Assembly: GCF_041197575.1 (NCBI RefSeq) | Contig: NZ_JBDKXB010000001.1 | Span: forward strand, 258,928 to 322,927 | Length of the DNA: 64,000 nucleotides | Direction of reading: 5' to 3' | From: Thioalkalicoccus limnaeus | GTDB lineage: Bacteria; Pseudomonadota; Gammaproteobacteria; Chromatiales; Chromatiaceae | Shown: piece by piece, positions 45,058-53,900 of the stretch | How positions within the stretch are numbered: the stretch's first letter is position 1 | Layout: each line of letters opens with the position of its first letter | The notes under the pieces: model-generated | The model's input: only the letters and a program-made list of their open reading frames with translations | Database searches by the model: none | Told to the model about the DNA's origin: nothing | Program-made: the position numbers and the translations under genes

Positions 45058-45849
45058 TCACGGGGTCCGGGCGACCCCCCACAGATCGACCCGGGTCACG
45101 ACACCGGTACGCAGCAGTGTCCGCGCGAGTTCGGCGGCCGTGGTTCCGGTCGTCACGACGTCGTCGATCACGGCGATGTGGTCGGCATCGGGCACGGCCC
45201 GGAGGCCGAAGGCCCCGCGAAGATTGCGGCGCCGCGCGGTGCCGGTAAGGCCCATCTGCGGGGATGTCGCACGGATCCGCTCGCAGCAACGGGCGTCTAC
45301 GGCCAGGCCCAGTTCGGTGGCGACTGTCCGAGCGATTTCGTGGGCTTGATTGTAGCCTCGTTCGCGCAGGCGCGACGCGTGCAACGGCACCGGGACGAGC
45401 AAGGCCGGTCGTGTGGCCCGCTGTTCGGCCAAGGCGCGTGCCAACAGGGTTCCGACCAGCCTGACCAGGTGCAGCCGACCGCGAAACTTGGCGCCGGCGA
45501 TCAAGGCCGGAAGGATGCCCTCGTAGAGAAAGGGGACATGGGCGGCGGTGAAGGGCGGTGGGCGGCGTCGGCAGCGGCGACACAGCGGGTCGGCGGGTTG
45601 CGCAAGTGGCCAGGGCTGCGCGCAAGCTGGGCAGGCGCGCAGATTGCCCGGCAATTCGCGCTCGCAGGGGGTGCAGAGGTCGAGCCCCGGTTGGCCTGGT
45701 GCGCCACACAGGGCGCAGGTCGGTGGAAAGAGCCAATCGAGGCCGCGTCGACGCCATGCGACTGGCGTGCGCAAGGTCACCGGCTGAATCGACGAGCGGT
45801 CGGTCTGCTTGCATCCGAGCGCTGGCGGTGGGTCGGCGCTCCGCGCCAT
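45058..45849 (-). CDS. comF: ComF family phosphoribosyltransferase-like protein
   Basis: The 263-residue protein has an N-terminal zinc finger (CALCGAPG, CTPCEREL, CPACAQPW, CRRCRRR) and a C-terminal phosphoribosyltransferase-like domain with the PRPP loop VIDDVVTTGTT and RGYNQAHEIAR. ComF is needed for natural transformation in several species, possibly acting with PriA on incoming single strands. Its start at 45849 lies 31 bases from the stop of the upstream ttcA gene. Confidence 0.93.
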   Translation of the reverse strand: MARSADPPPALGCKQTDRSSIQPVTLRTPVAWRRRGLDWLFPPTCALCGAPGQPGLDLCTPCERELPGNLRACPACAQPWPLAQPADPLCRRCRRRPPPFTAAHVPFLYEGILPALIAGAKFRGRLHLVRLVGTLLARALAEQRATRPALLVPVPLHASRLRERGYNQAHEIARTVATELGLAVDARCCERIRATSPQMGLTGTARRRNLRGAFGLRAVPDADHIAVIDDVVTTGTTAAELARTLLRTGVVTRVDLWGVARTP

Positions 45850-45880
45850 CGTGTCGTTCCCTGGTGGATGGGCCAGGTCG

Positions 45881-46621
45881 CTAGGGCCTGGACCCCTCGG
45901 TCAAGAGCGGCTTCAGCGCGTGTCGGATGTTCGCGAACAGATGCGGGTGCCGGGCTTCTTCGTTGGCCAGCAACGCCTTCATCTGTTCGCGGCGGGCCGG
46001 TCGCGTGAAGCAGGCCGGGCAACTGTCGGGGACCACCGGCAGCCCGGCGGTCGCGGCGAAGGCCGCGGTCTGGCGCTCGCGACAGTAGGCCAATGGACGG
46101 ATGATCCGCACATCGCCGGCATCGTTGCGGTAGTGGGCCTTCATCGTGCGCAGTTGTCCGCCGTGAAACAGAGACAGCAGCAGGCTTTCGGCCAGGTCGT
46201 CCAGGTGCTGACCCAAGGCCAGGACCTGGTACCCCTCGCGGCGGCAGATCCGGTACATGATGCCGCGCTTCATTCGGGCGCAGTATGCGCAAAAGGAATC
46301 ACCGTCCATGCGGGTCTTGGCCTCCTCCATGATCGGTTGGCGTTCGTAGTGCCAGCGCAGGTCGAGATCCCGATAATAACCCTGCAGCGGTGCCGGGTCG
46401 AAGCCAGGAACCTCCGGATCGACGGTCACGACCCCCAGCTCGAAACGGACCGGCGCATAGGTCCGCAGATGGTGCAGGATCGCAAGCAGCGACAGCGAGT
46501 CCTTGCCACCCGAGACGGCCACGAGCACGCGGTCGCCGGCACGGATCATATCGAATTCGACGATGGCGCGACCCACTGGCCGCAGCAGGGACTTCGGGGG
46601 TTTGGGCAACGACCTGGACAT
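45881..46621 (-). CDS. ttcA: tRNA 2-thiocytidine(32) synthetase TtcA-like
   Basis: The 246-residue protein has the PP-loop VAVSGGKDSLSLL, the cluster-binding CAYCARMKRGIMY, LGQHLDDLAESLLLSLFHGG and CPACF. TtcA uses a 4Fe-4S cluster and ATP to thiolate C32 of certain tRNAs. It is shorter than E. coli TtcA (311), mostly at the C-terminus. It precedes comF on the same strand. Confidence 0.9.
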   Translation of the reverse strand: MSRSLPKPPKSLLRPVGRAIVEFDMIRAGDRVLVAVSGGKDSLSLLAILHHLRTYAPVRFELGVVTVDPEVPGFDPAPLQGYYRDLDLRWHYERQPIMEEAKTRMDGDSFCAYCARMKRGIMYRICRREGYQVLALGQHLDDLAESLLLSLFHGGQLRTMKAHYRNDAGDVRIIRPLAYCRERQTAAFAATAGLPVVPDSCPACFTRPARREQMKALLANEEARHPHLFANIRHALKPLLTEGSRP

Positions 46622-46694
46622 GGCGCGCTAGTCTACCGGAAAACGCGCCACGGCTCGGGTCTCCTTGCCGACCGCCAGATGCTATCCAAGCCGA

Positions 46695-47660
46695 TCAAGC
46701 CCGTCGGCGAAGCTCTAACGCGAATCGTTCCAGCTCAAGGGTGTCGGCCGTGAACAGACGGATGCCTTCGGCCAGTTTTTCGGTGGCCATCGGATCTTCG
46801 TTGAGCACCCAGCGGAAGCCGCTCTCGTCGAGGTCGACGCGTTCGAGCATCATCGCCCGGGCCCGCTCCGGATCCAGCTTGCGCGGCACCTCGTCGTCGC
46901 TGGACGCCAGCTCCTCGAGCAAGGCGGGAGAGATGGTCAGCAGGTCGCAGCCGGCCAGTTCGAGAATCTCTTCGTGATTGCGGAAACTGGCCCCCATGAC
47001 CTGTGTCTTGTATCCGAAGTGTTTGTAATAATTATAGATTCGTGTCACGGACCGGACCCCGGGATCCTGATCCGCCGGGTAGCCGTCGACCTGTTCCGTT
47101 TTTTTGTACCAATCGAGGATGCGCCCGACGAAGGGTGACACCAGTGTGACCCCGGCGTCGGCGCAGGCCACGGCCTGGCCAAAGCCGAACAGCAAGGTCA
47201 GATTGCAGTGCAGGCCTTGCCGTTCGAGTCGTTCGGCCGCGCGAATCCCCTCCCAGGTCGACGCGATCTTCAAGAGCACTCGCTCCGGCCGGATACCGGC
47301 CTGGGCGTACAGGTCCATCAGCGTCTCGGCGCGACGCACGGTGCCCTCGGTATCGAACGAAAGGCGCGCGTCGATCTCGGTCGAGACGCGACCGGGAACC
47401 ACGTCGAGGATCTCGATGCCGAAGTTCACGGCGAGACGGTCCATGATCCAGCGAGCCTGCTCGTCGGGCGGGCCGCCCTGTCGCTGGCCGAAGTCGATGG
47501 CCTCTTGGACCAGTTCGCGGTATTGGGGCATCCGGGCTGCTTTGTACAACAGCGACGGGTTGGTCGTCGCGTCCTGCGGTCTGTGCTCGGCAATGGCTTC
47601 GACATCACCAGTGTCGGCGACGACCCGGGTCATGGTCTTGAGGCGATCGAGTCGGTTCAT
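46695..47660 (-). CDS. tal: Transaldolase (TalB type)
   Basis: The 321-residue protein has DATTNPSLLYKA, LDVVPGRVSTEIDARLSFD, the Schiff-base Lys in LLKIASTWEGIRAAE, TLLFGFGQAVACADAGVTL, and SPFVGRILDWY. It moves a dihydroxyacetone unit between sugar phosphates in the pentose-phosphate pathway. ATG at 47660 has AGGAGA five bases upstream; ten extra codons to 47690 are not supported. Confidence 0.96.
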   Translation of the reverse strand: MNRLDRLKTMTRVVADTGDVEAIAEHRPQDATTNPSLLYKAARMPQYRELVQEAIDFGQRQGGPPDEQARWIMDRLAVNFGIEILDVVPGRVSTEIDARLSFDTEGTVRRAETLMDLYAQAGIRPERVLLKIASTWEGIRAAERLERQGLHCNLTLLFGFGQAVACADAGVTLVSPFVGRILDWYKKTEQVDGYPADQDPGVRSVTRIYNYYKHFGYKTQVMGASFRNHEEILELAGCDLLTISPALLEELASSDDEVPRKLDPERARAMMLERVDLDESGFRWVLNEDPMATEKLAEGIRLFTADTLELERFALELRRRA

Positions 47661-47805
47661 CTGGTTTCTCCTGATAGCAAAGTACGACAAGGGTGCCTTG
47701 CGTTAGAATGATCGTTGAGTTTGCGCTGACGTCGACAAGGGGCCTTCGCTCGCGGGCCGTTCCTCTGGACCCGGCTCACGACACGTCGCCCCGCTGGAGA
47801 TCAGG

Positions 47806-49365
47806 ATGCCGGTCCTCGTGAGTTATGTGGTCCCCGATGAATCCCGTGTGGCAGATCTCTTGGCGCGTCTGTCGCAGGATCGGCCGATCAGCGAAGTGGC
47901 CGCTGTGGCGACCGAGCACCGTTTTTACGACAGCTTCGATTGGCGCTTGTTTCGCGCCGGGGTGTCGCTCGTCCATGAAACCACGGCCGATGGCGGCTGG
48001 CTGATCTGGCAGGATCTGGCCGGACGCGAGCGGCCGCGACGTTGGGCCGCGATGCAACCCCCTGGCCTGGCATCGGACCTGCCGAATGGTCCGCTGCGCG
48101 ATCTCCTCGCGCCTGTGCTTGGCGTGCGGCGGTTGCTGCCGATCGTTGCGATCGACCGTCGTTCGGACCGGGTTCAACTGCCGGCGGGCGGCGAGGGGGT
48201 GATCGTGCGCGCCCGGATCGATCGGGACCAGGTCCGCGATCCCTCCGGTGGACCGAGCAAGGCGCTCCCGGTCCAGATCACGCTAGAGCCTTTGTCCGGC
48301 GGAGCGACCGAAATCAAAGGCAGACTGGCCGCCTTGAAACGGCCGTTCGGTTTGCGTCGGGTGCGTGTGCCGCGCCTGATCGAGGCCTTGAGCGTCATCG
48401 AGCGAACCCCTGGCGACTATTCGTCGAAGCTGGACATCGATCTCGCTGGCCACTGGCGGGCCGAGCAGGGCCTGCGTGAGATCCTCCGTTACCTGTTGGC
48501 GGTATTCGACGCGAACATCGCCGGTGCCAGCGCGCACCTCGACCCGGAGTTCTTGCATGATCTGCGTGTCGCGACCCGCCGGGCTCGGTCGCTGTTGTCG
48601 CAGATCAAAGATGTGTTGCCGGCCTCGCGCGTGGCGTCGTTGCGGGAACGGCTCGCGTGGCTTCAGCAGGTCACGGGTCCGGCACGGGATCTCGACGTCT
48701 ATTTGTTGGGACTCGAAGGCGATCTCGCCCGTCTGCCTGCGATGCTCCGGCCTCACCTCGCGCCGCTCGAGACGGCCTTGTCCACGCGTCACCGCATTGC
48801 CCAGCAACAGGTATCCGAGTGGTTGGAGTCGGCCGAGTCGTTGGCCTTGTCACAGGAATGGCGGGAATTGGCCGAGACTCCGGTGAGCGTTCATGAAGCC
48901 GGTGCGCGCGCGGATTGGCCGCTGAAGCTTGTCGCGGACCGGGCGATCTGGCGCCGTTATCGGCGGGTGCGCGACGACGGGCGTGCGATCGATGCCGCGA
49001 CGCCAGCGCCGGTGCTGCATGAACTGCGCAAGGACATCAAGAAATTGCGTTACCTGATGGAGTTCTTTCGCAGCCTCTACGGCGACCAGATCAGCACCCT
49101 GATCAAGCAGACCAAGATCCTGCTCGACGATCTTGGCCATTACCAGGATCTCGCGGTCCAGGCCCAGTTCCTGCGCGAGGCGGCCCATCGCATGGACCAA
49201 GAGGGTCAGTGCGGCGCCGATAGCCTGTTGGCCATCGGCGCCTTGGTTGGGGCGCTGCTCGAGCGTCAGAGCGAAGCGCGCGAGCGGTTCGCCGCGAGCT
49301 TTGCGAGCTTCGACGGCCGGGTCAACCGGTCGCTGTTTCGGGACTTGTTCAAACCCAGTGGTTGA
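47806..49365 (+). CDS. CYTH-like/CHAD-domain protein
   Basis: The 519-residue protein has an N-terminal CYTH-like part (about 1-190) and a C-terminal CHAD domain (about 220-510) with the conserved histidines in FLHDLRVATRRARSLL and LHELRKDIKKLRYLMEFF. CHAD domains bind polyphosphate and are found at polyphosphate granules; CYTH domains hydrolyse or bind triphosphates. Its acidic CYTH motif is weak (no clear ExExK), so the first part may be inactive. GGAGA lies before the ATG. The nearby ppk1 fits a polyphosphate role. Confidence 0.85.
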   Translation: MPVLVSYVVPDESRVADLLARLSQDRPISEVAAVATEHRFYDSFDWRLFRAGVSLVHETTADGGWLIWQDLAGRERPRRWAAMQPPGLASDLPNGPLRDLLAPVLGVRRLLPIVAIDRRSDRVQLPAGGEGVIVRARIDRDQVRDPSGGPSKALPVQITLEPLSGGATEIKGRLAALKRPFGLRRVRVPRLIEALSVIERTPGDYSSKLDIDLAGHWRAEQGLREILRYLLAVFDANIAGASAHLDPEFLHDLRVATRRARSLLSQIKDVLPASRVASLRERLAWLQQVTGPARDLDVYLLGLEGDLARLPAMLRPHLAPLETALSTRHRIAQQQVSEWLESAESLALSQEWRELAETPVSVHEAGARADWPLKLVADRAIWRRYRRVRDDGRAIDAATPAPVLHELRKDIKKLRYLMEFFRSLYGDQISTLIKQTKILLDDLGHYQDLAVQAQFLREAAHRMDQEGQCGADSLLAIGALVGALLERQSEARERFAASFASFDGRVNRSLFRDLFKPSG

Positions 49366-49384
49366 GCACCACGGCGCGACGGCC

Positions 49385-49663
49385 TCAACGCAATGCCGTG
49401 ACCAGCTTCTGGTCGATCCGGTCGGCGATCAGCTGCCGCATCGGGGCGAGCCATAGCCCGAGCTGGACCTCGAGGACGACCTGGTCCTCGGCCACCAGGA
49501 TGATCCCGCTGGCGCCGGGGCGACGAAACCACAGCCGATTGCCCTGCCATCGGCAGACGACCTGCAATTCACGTTCGAGACGGCGCGCCACGGCGTGGAT
49601 GCGGCTTCTGGCCTGTTCGAGCCCGAGACCGTGGGGCCGCGTGATCTGGATGTTCGAGGGCAT
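49385..49663 (-). CDS. Polyhydroxyalkanoic acid system family protein
   Basis: The 92-residue protein (SNIQITRPHGLGLEQARSRI, LEVQLGLWLAPMRQLIADR) matches the small PHA-granule-region family (PF09650 type). Members are encoded near polyhydroxyalkanoate genes, but their role is not established. It follows the cupin gene by four bases on the same strand, as the last gene of the signalling operon. Confidence 0.72.
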   Translation of the reverse strand: MPSNIQITRPHGLGLEQARSRIHAVARRLERELQVVCRWQGNRLWFRRPGASGIILVAEDQVVLEVQLGLWLAPMRQLIADRIDQKLVTALR

Positions 49664-49667
49664 GGCA

Positions 49668-50048
49668 CTATCTCGCGTCGTCGATATCTTCATAGGCCGC
49701 GGGTACGAAACGCGGCGTACACAACGCATAGAACACCAGGTCGTCACTCCCGGTATTCGTAATGCGTTGTCGGCACCCGGCCGGGATGTGGACCAGGTCG
49801 CCAGATTGAACCACAGTTGGTGGCAGATTGCCGACCTCGACACGTCCCCGTCCGGCGACGATCAGGTAGCGTTCGTCGATATCGACGAGTCGGTGCCAGC
49901 GGGTCGTGGCCCCGGCAGCGACCCGGGCGCGCGCGACGGATAGCCTCGTGTCGTCGGGTCGGTTCCAGGTTTCCAGGATCGCGCAGCCTTCGGCAGTGGC
50001 GTATTCGTCATCCTCGTCCGGGCGCTGGATGGTCGGTGGTGGGCTCAT
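49668..50048 (-). CDS. Cupin-fold protein
   Basis: The 126-residue protein is a single cupin: VAAGATTRWHRLVDIDERYL carries His and Glu for a metal site, followed by GDLVHIPAGCRQRITNTG. Small cupins of this kind sense or bind ligands, or act as isomerases; no specific function can be given. Its ATG overlaps the stop of the REC-GGDEF gene (ATGA), so it is translationally coupled to a signalling protein. Confidence 0.82.
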   Translation of the reverse strand: MSPPPTIQRPDEDDEYATAEGCAILETWNRPDDTRLSVARARVAAGATTRWHRLVDIDERYLIVAGRGRVEVGNLPPTVVQSGDLVHIPAGCRQRITNTGSDDLVFYALCTPRFVPAAYEDIDDAR

Positions 50049-50983
50049 ATCGGATCGCTCAATTGGGCTAGGCAAGTCTGATTGCGGCCATGCTGCTTGG
50101 CGCGGTAGAGGGCCTGATCCGCGAGCTCGAGGAGTCGTTGTCGGTCGGTTTCGCGGCACGCCGTTGGGCGGGTCGCCACCCCGATGCTCAGTGTCACGAT
50201 CGCCGCGGTTTTCGAGTGCTGATGGGGAATGGCCAGCGCCTCGATGGTTCGTCGCAAGCGCTCGGCGACATGCCGGGCGCCGTTGCCGTCGGTGTCCGGC
50301 ATCAGGGCCACGAACTCCTCGCCACCGTAACGGGCAACGAAGTCCGGTGGACGCGACACCGACGCCTGAAGTGCGCGTGCGACGCGCCGCAGGCATTCAT
50401 CGCCGGCGCCATGGCCATAATGGTCGTTGTAAGGCTTGAAGTGGTCGATGTCCATCATCGCCAGTGACAGCGGCTGCCCATTGCGAGACGCGCGCGCCCA
50501 TTCCTCGACGAGGCGCTCATCGAATCGACGGCGATTCGGGATGTCGGTCAGGCCATCCTGCATCGAGAGCTTCTCCAGCAGGTCGGTCTTGATCTTGAGA
50601 TTCATGTGGTTGCGAACCCGAGCCCGGACGATCGTCGGATGGAAAGGTTTGGCGATGTAGTCGACGGCACCCAGGTTGAAACCCAATTCCTGGTCCTCGA
50701 TCCGGTTGCGGGCCGTGACGAAGATGACTGGAATGCCGCTCGTTCGTTCATCCGATTTCAGGCGTCGACAAACCTCGTAGCCGGTCATGTCCGGCATCTC
50801 GATGTCGAGCAGGATCAGGTCAGGCGGATCCTCGGCCGCGGCGAGCTCCAAGGTCTTGCGGCCATTGGTTGCGATCCGAATCGCATAGTCGTGCCTCAGA
50901 AGGTCGGCGAGGGCACGCAGGTTGGTCGGCTCGTCGTCGACGATCAGAACCACACCTGTGCGGGAGCTAGGATCGGAGGTCAT
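50045..50983 (-). CDS. Response regulator with diguanylate cyclase (REC-GGDEF)
   Basis: The 312-residue protein has an N-terminal receiver (VVLIVDDEP, phospho-acceptor Asp in LILLDIEMPDMTG, switch-side KPF) and a GGDEF domain with the active-site variant ARYGGEEFVALM. It should make cyclic di-GMP from two GTP when phosphorylated, as PleD and WspR do. No RxxD inhibitory site is obvious next to GGEEF. ATG 50983 (with GGAG five bases upstream) or the GTG just before it may start translation; both overlap the stop of the kinase gene. Confidence 0.93.
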   Translation of the reverse strand: MTSDPSSRTGVVLIVDDEPTNLRALADLLRHDYAIRIATNGRKTLELAAAEDPPDLILLDIEMPDMTGYEVCRRLKSDERTSGIPVIFVTARNRIEDQELGFNLGAVDYIAKPFHPTIVRARVRNHMNLKIKTDLLEKLSMQDGLTDIPNRRRFDERLVEEWARASRNGQPLSLAMMDIDHFKPYNDHYGHGAGDECLRRVARALQASVSRPPDFVARYGGEEFVALMPDTDGNGARHVAERLRRTIEALAIPHQHSKTAAIVTLSIGVATRPTACRETDRQRLLELADQALYRAKQHGRNQTCLAQLSDPI

Positions 50984-53900
50984 CACAGCTCCACGCCGGC
51001 GCGTGCGGCCAACTCGACCAGTTGGGATGTGGCTCTATCGAGCTCGAAGCGCTCGAGCAACCTGAGAAGTTCCGCCGAGGCCTTGTGGCCGAGCTGCTGA
51101 TCCAGGAACGTAGTGGCGTCCCGTAGTTGGTCGTCATCGATCAATTCGCTTTTCGCGAGCCTCGCATGCAGCGCCTCCAACGCGGCTTGACCCTGTTTGG
51201 AGTCGATTCCACTGGGATCCTCGGCGTTGGGCGGCAAGGGAGGCAAGGTTGCAAGCTGTGTTCGGGCCTCGTCGAACGCGGCTCGGAATTCGCGGCGCAG
51301 GGCGGCCGAGACCTCTTTCCCCGCCTCGAAGGCTCGGCCGATCCGCGTGGTGATCGCTTCCAGGCGGGTGGCGCCGACGACCCCAGCCGACCCTTTCAGC
51401 GTATGGACCAGCCGCTGCGCCGTCTGATGGTCGCCGTCCTCGATCCGAGCGATGATCGAGGACGCATCACCGGCGAGCTGATCCCTGAACAACAGCAGGA
51501 GTCTGTGGTAAAGGCCCTCATCGCGGTCGGCCAGGCCGAGTCCACGACCGAGGTCGAATCCGTCGAGCGACGCCGGCAGGCGCGACGCGAGCGCCTGATC
51601 TACGGCCGCCGTCCCAGGTGGGTTCGCGATGGTCTGACGCGGGTCGCCGAGCCAATGGGCCAGCGTGTCGTAGAGCGTCCTGCTGTCGATCGGTTTGGCC
51701 AGATGGGCCTCCATGCCGGCGTCGCGGGCGCGCTCGCGATCGGCGTCCATCACGGCGGCCGACAGGGCAATGATCGGTAGGTCAGGGGCTTGTTCTCGGA
51801 TCCGGCGCGCGGCCTCGAAACCATCCATGATCGGCATCTGCAGGTCCATCAGGACCAGGTCGAAGTCCCCGGACTCGACCATCCTGACCGCCTCGGCTCC
51901 ATTGTCCGCCAGCGTCACCTTGGCCCCGGTTCGCTCGAGCATCCGTCTGGCCACCTCTTGGTTCAATGGGTTGTCCTCGGTCAGCAGAATCGAACGACCG
52001 GTGAAAGAGGGTACTTGGACACCGTATGGAGCGGGGATGATTTCGGCTTTTTCGCCACTCGCCTCGATCATCGCGTTGAAGACGGCCGAGGCCGTCACGG
52101 GTTTCCCGAGGAATCCGCTGATGCGCTCGGGATCGATCGGGATCTCATCGCGGCTGTAGGCACTGACGATGATGATCGGTGCCGGGGTCCCGGTCAGTTG
52201 GCCGTTGTTCCGCAAGCTGCGCAATCGATCGATGGCCTCCAGTCCGTCGATGTCTCCGGGCATCCGCCAATCCATCAAGATGAAATCGAATGGTGTCCGT
52301 CGCCGATGCGCGGCCAGCACGGCATCAATCGCTGCCTGTCCGGAATCGGCCTCGACGACGGCACAATGGCGGGCCTCGAGAATCTCGCGCAAGACCATGC
52401 GTGCCGTCGCCTGATCGTCGACGACCAGCACCCGGCGACCGCTGACCTGCGGATAGGCCGCCGGATGTGCTGCGACCCGGGAGACCGGGAACGTCAGTTC
52501 GAAGGAAAAGGTGCTGCCTTGTCCTGGGGTCGACTCGACTTCGATGACACCACCCATTCGTTCGACCAGACGTCGGCTGATCACGAGGCCCAGACCGGTC
52601 CCGCCGAATCGCCTTGTTGTCGAGGTATCGGCCTGAGAGAACGGTCGGAATAGCCTGCTGATCGTCTGCGCGTCCATACCGATCCCCGTATCGCTGATCT
52701 CGAAACGCAAACGAACCTCGTTGTCGTCGCCGCCGACGACCTGTTCAATCCTGACCTCGACCTGGCCCGACTCGGTGAACTTGATCGCATTGCCGAGCAG
52801 GTTGATCAGCACCTGGCCAAGCCGGAGCGAATCGCCGCGCAGCGTATCGGGCAGGTCCGGTGAGACGCGAAAGAACAGGTCTAGTCCCTTGTCGCCGGTG
52901 GCCGTGCCGAACAGCGTGGCCATCTGGTCGAGCAATTGATGGACCTGGAAATCATGGTGATCGAGCTCGAGCTTGCCGGCCTCGATCTTGGAGTAGTCGA
53001 GGATATCGTTGATGATCCCGAGCAGCAGGTGCGATGAGCCATGGATCTTTCGCAGGTAGTCACGCTGTTCGTCATTCAGGTCGGTTTCCAGCAGGATCTG
53101 ACTCAAACCGATCACGGCGTTCATCGGCGTGCGAATCTCATGGCTCATATTGGCCAGGAACTCGCTCTTGGACCGACTGGCGGCCTCGGCTTGTTCGCGA
53201 CTTTGCCGCAAGGCATCCTCGATGTCGCGCCGCTTTCGAACATTGACGAGCATCTGTGCGAAGACCGTCAACAGACGCCTTTCGATGGCCGAATAGCGAT
53301 ACTGGGAGCGGACTGCATCGAAGCCAACGAAGCCTAGGCAGTGCGTCCCGTCCATCAAGGGCACGGCCAGGACGCTTTTGACGCCCTGCGGGTCGAGCAG
53401 CTGCCGCAGGCCGCTGGCCGGCGGCAGGGCGCCGACATCCGGTATGTACATGCTTTGGCCTCGGCAGTGCGCGGCGACCCAATCGGGGATCAGGTCGTTC
53501 GGCACGGCTTGGAGCCGCTCATGCTGAGGTTCGATCCCGGGTGCGCACCATTCATGGGTATTTCGCGATACCCGCTGGTCGAAGTCATAGTCGAACAGGT
53601 AGGCCCGGTCGGCACCGACGAAGCCGCCTAGGTCTCCGAGGGAACGGGCGATGACCTGATCGACCTGAGTCAACGGCAGGCTGATATAGGTCGAAGATAT
53701 CCGCATCAGGATCTCTTGCAGGCGGGTTTGCTGTTCGAGGGCGTGCTGATTGATCTCGATGTGGAGCAGGGTTTCCTGGCGTCCGATCGTGCTGCCGATG
53801 ACCTGCACGAGCAGGCGCAGCAGGCGAATGTCGTGGTCAATCCAGTGCTTGGTCCGGCCGATCGTGTCGAAACCGATGAACCCCCAGAGCGTCCCTTCGG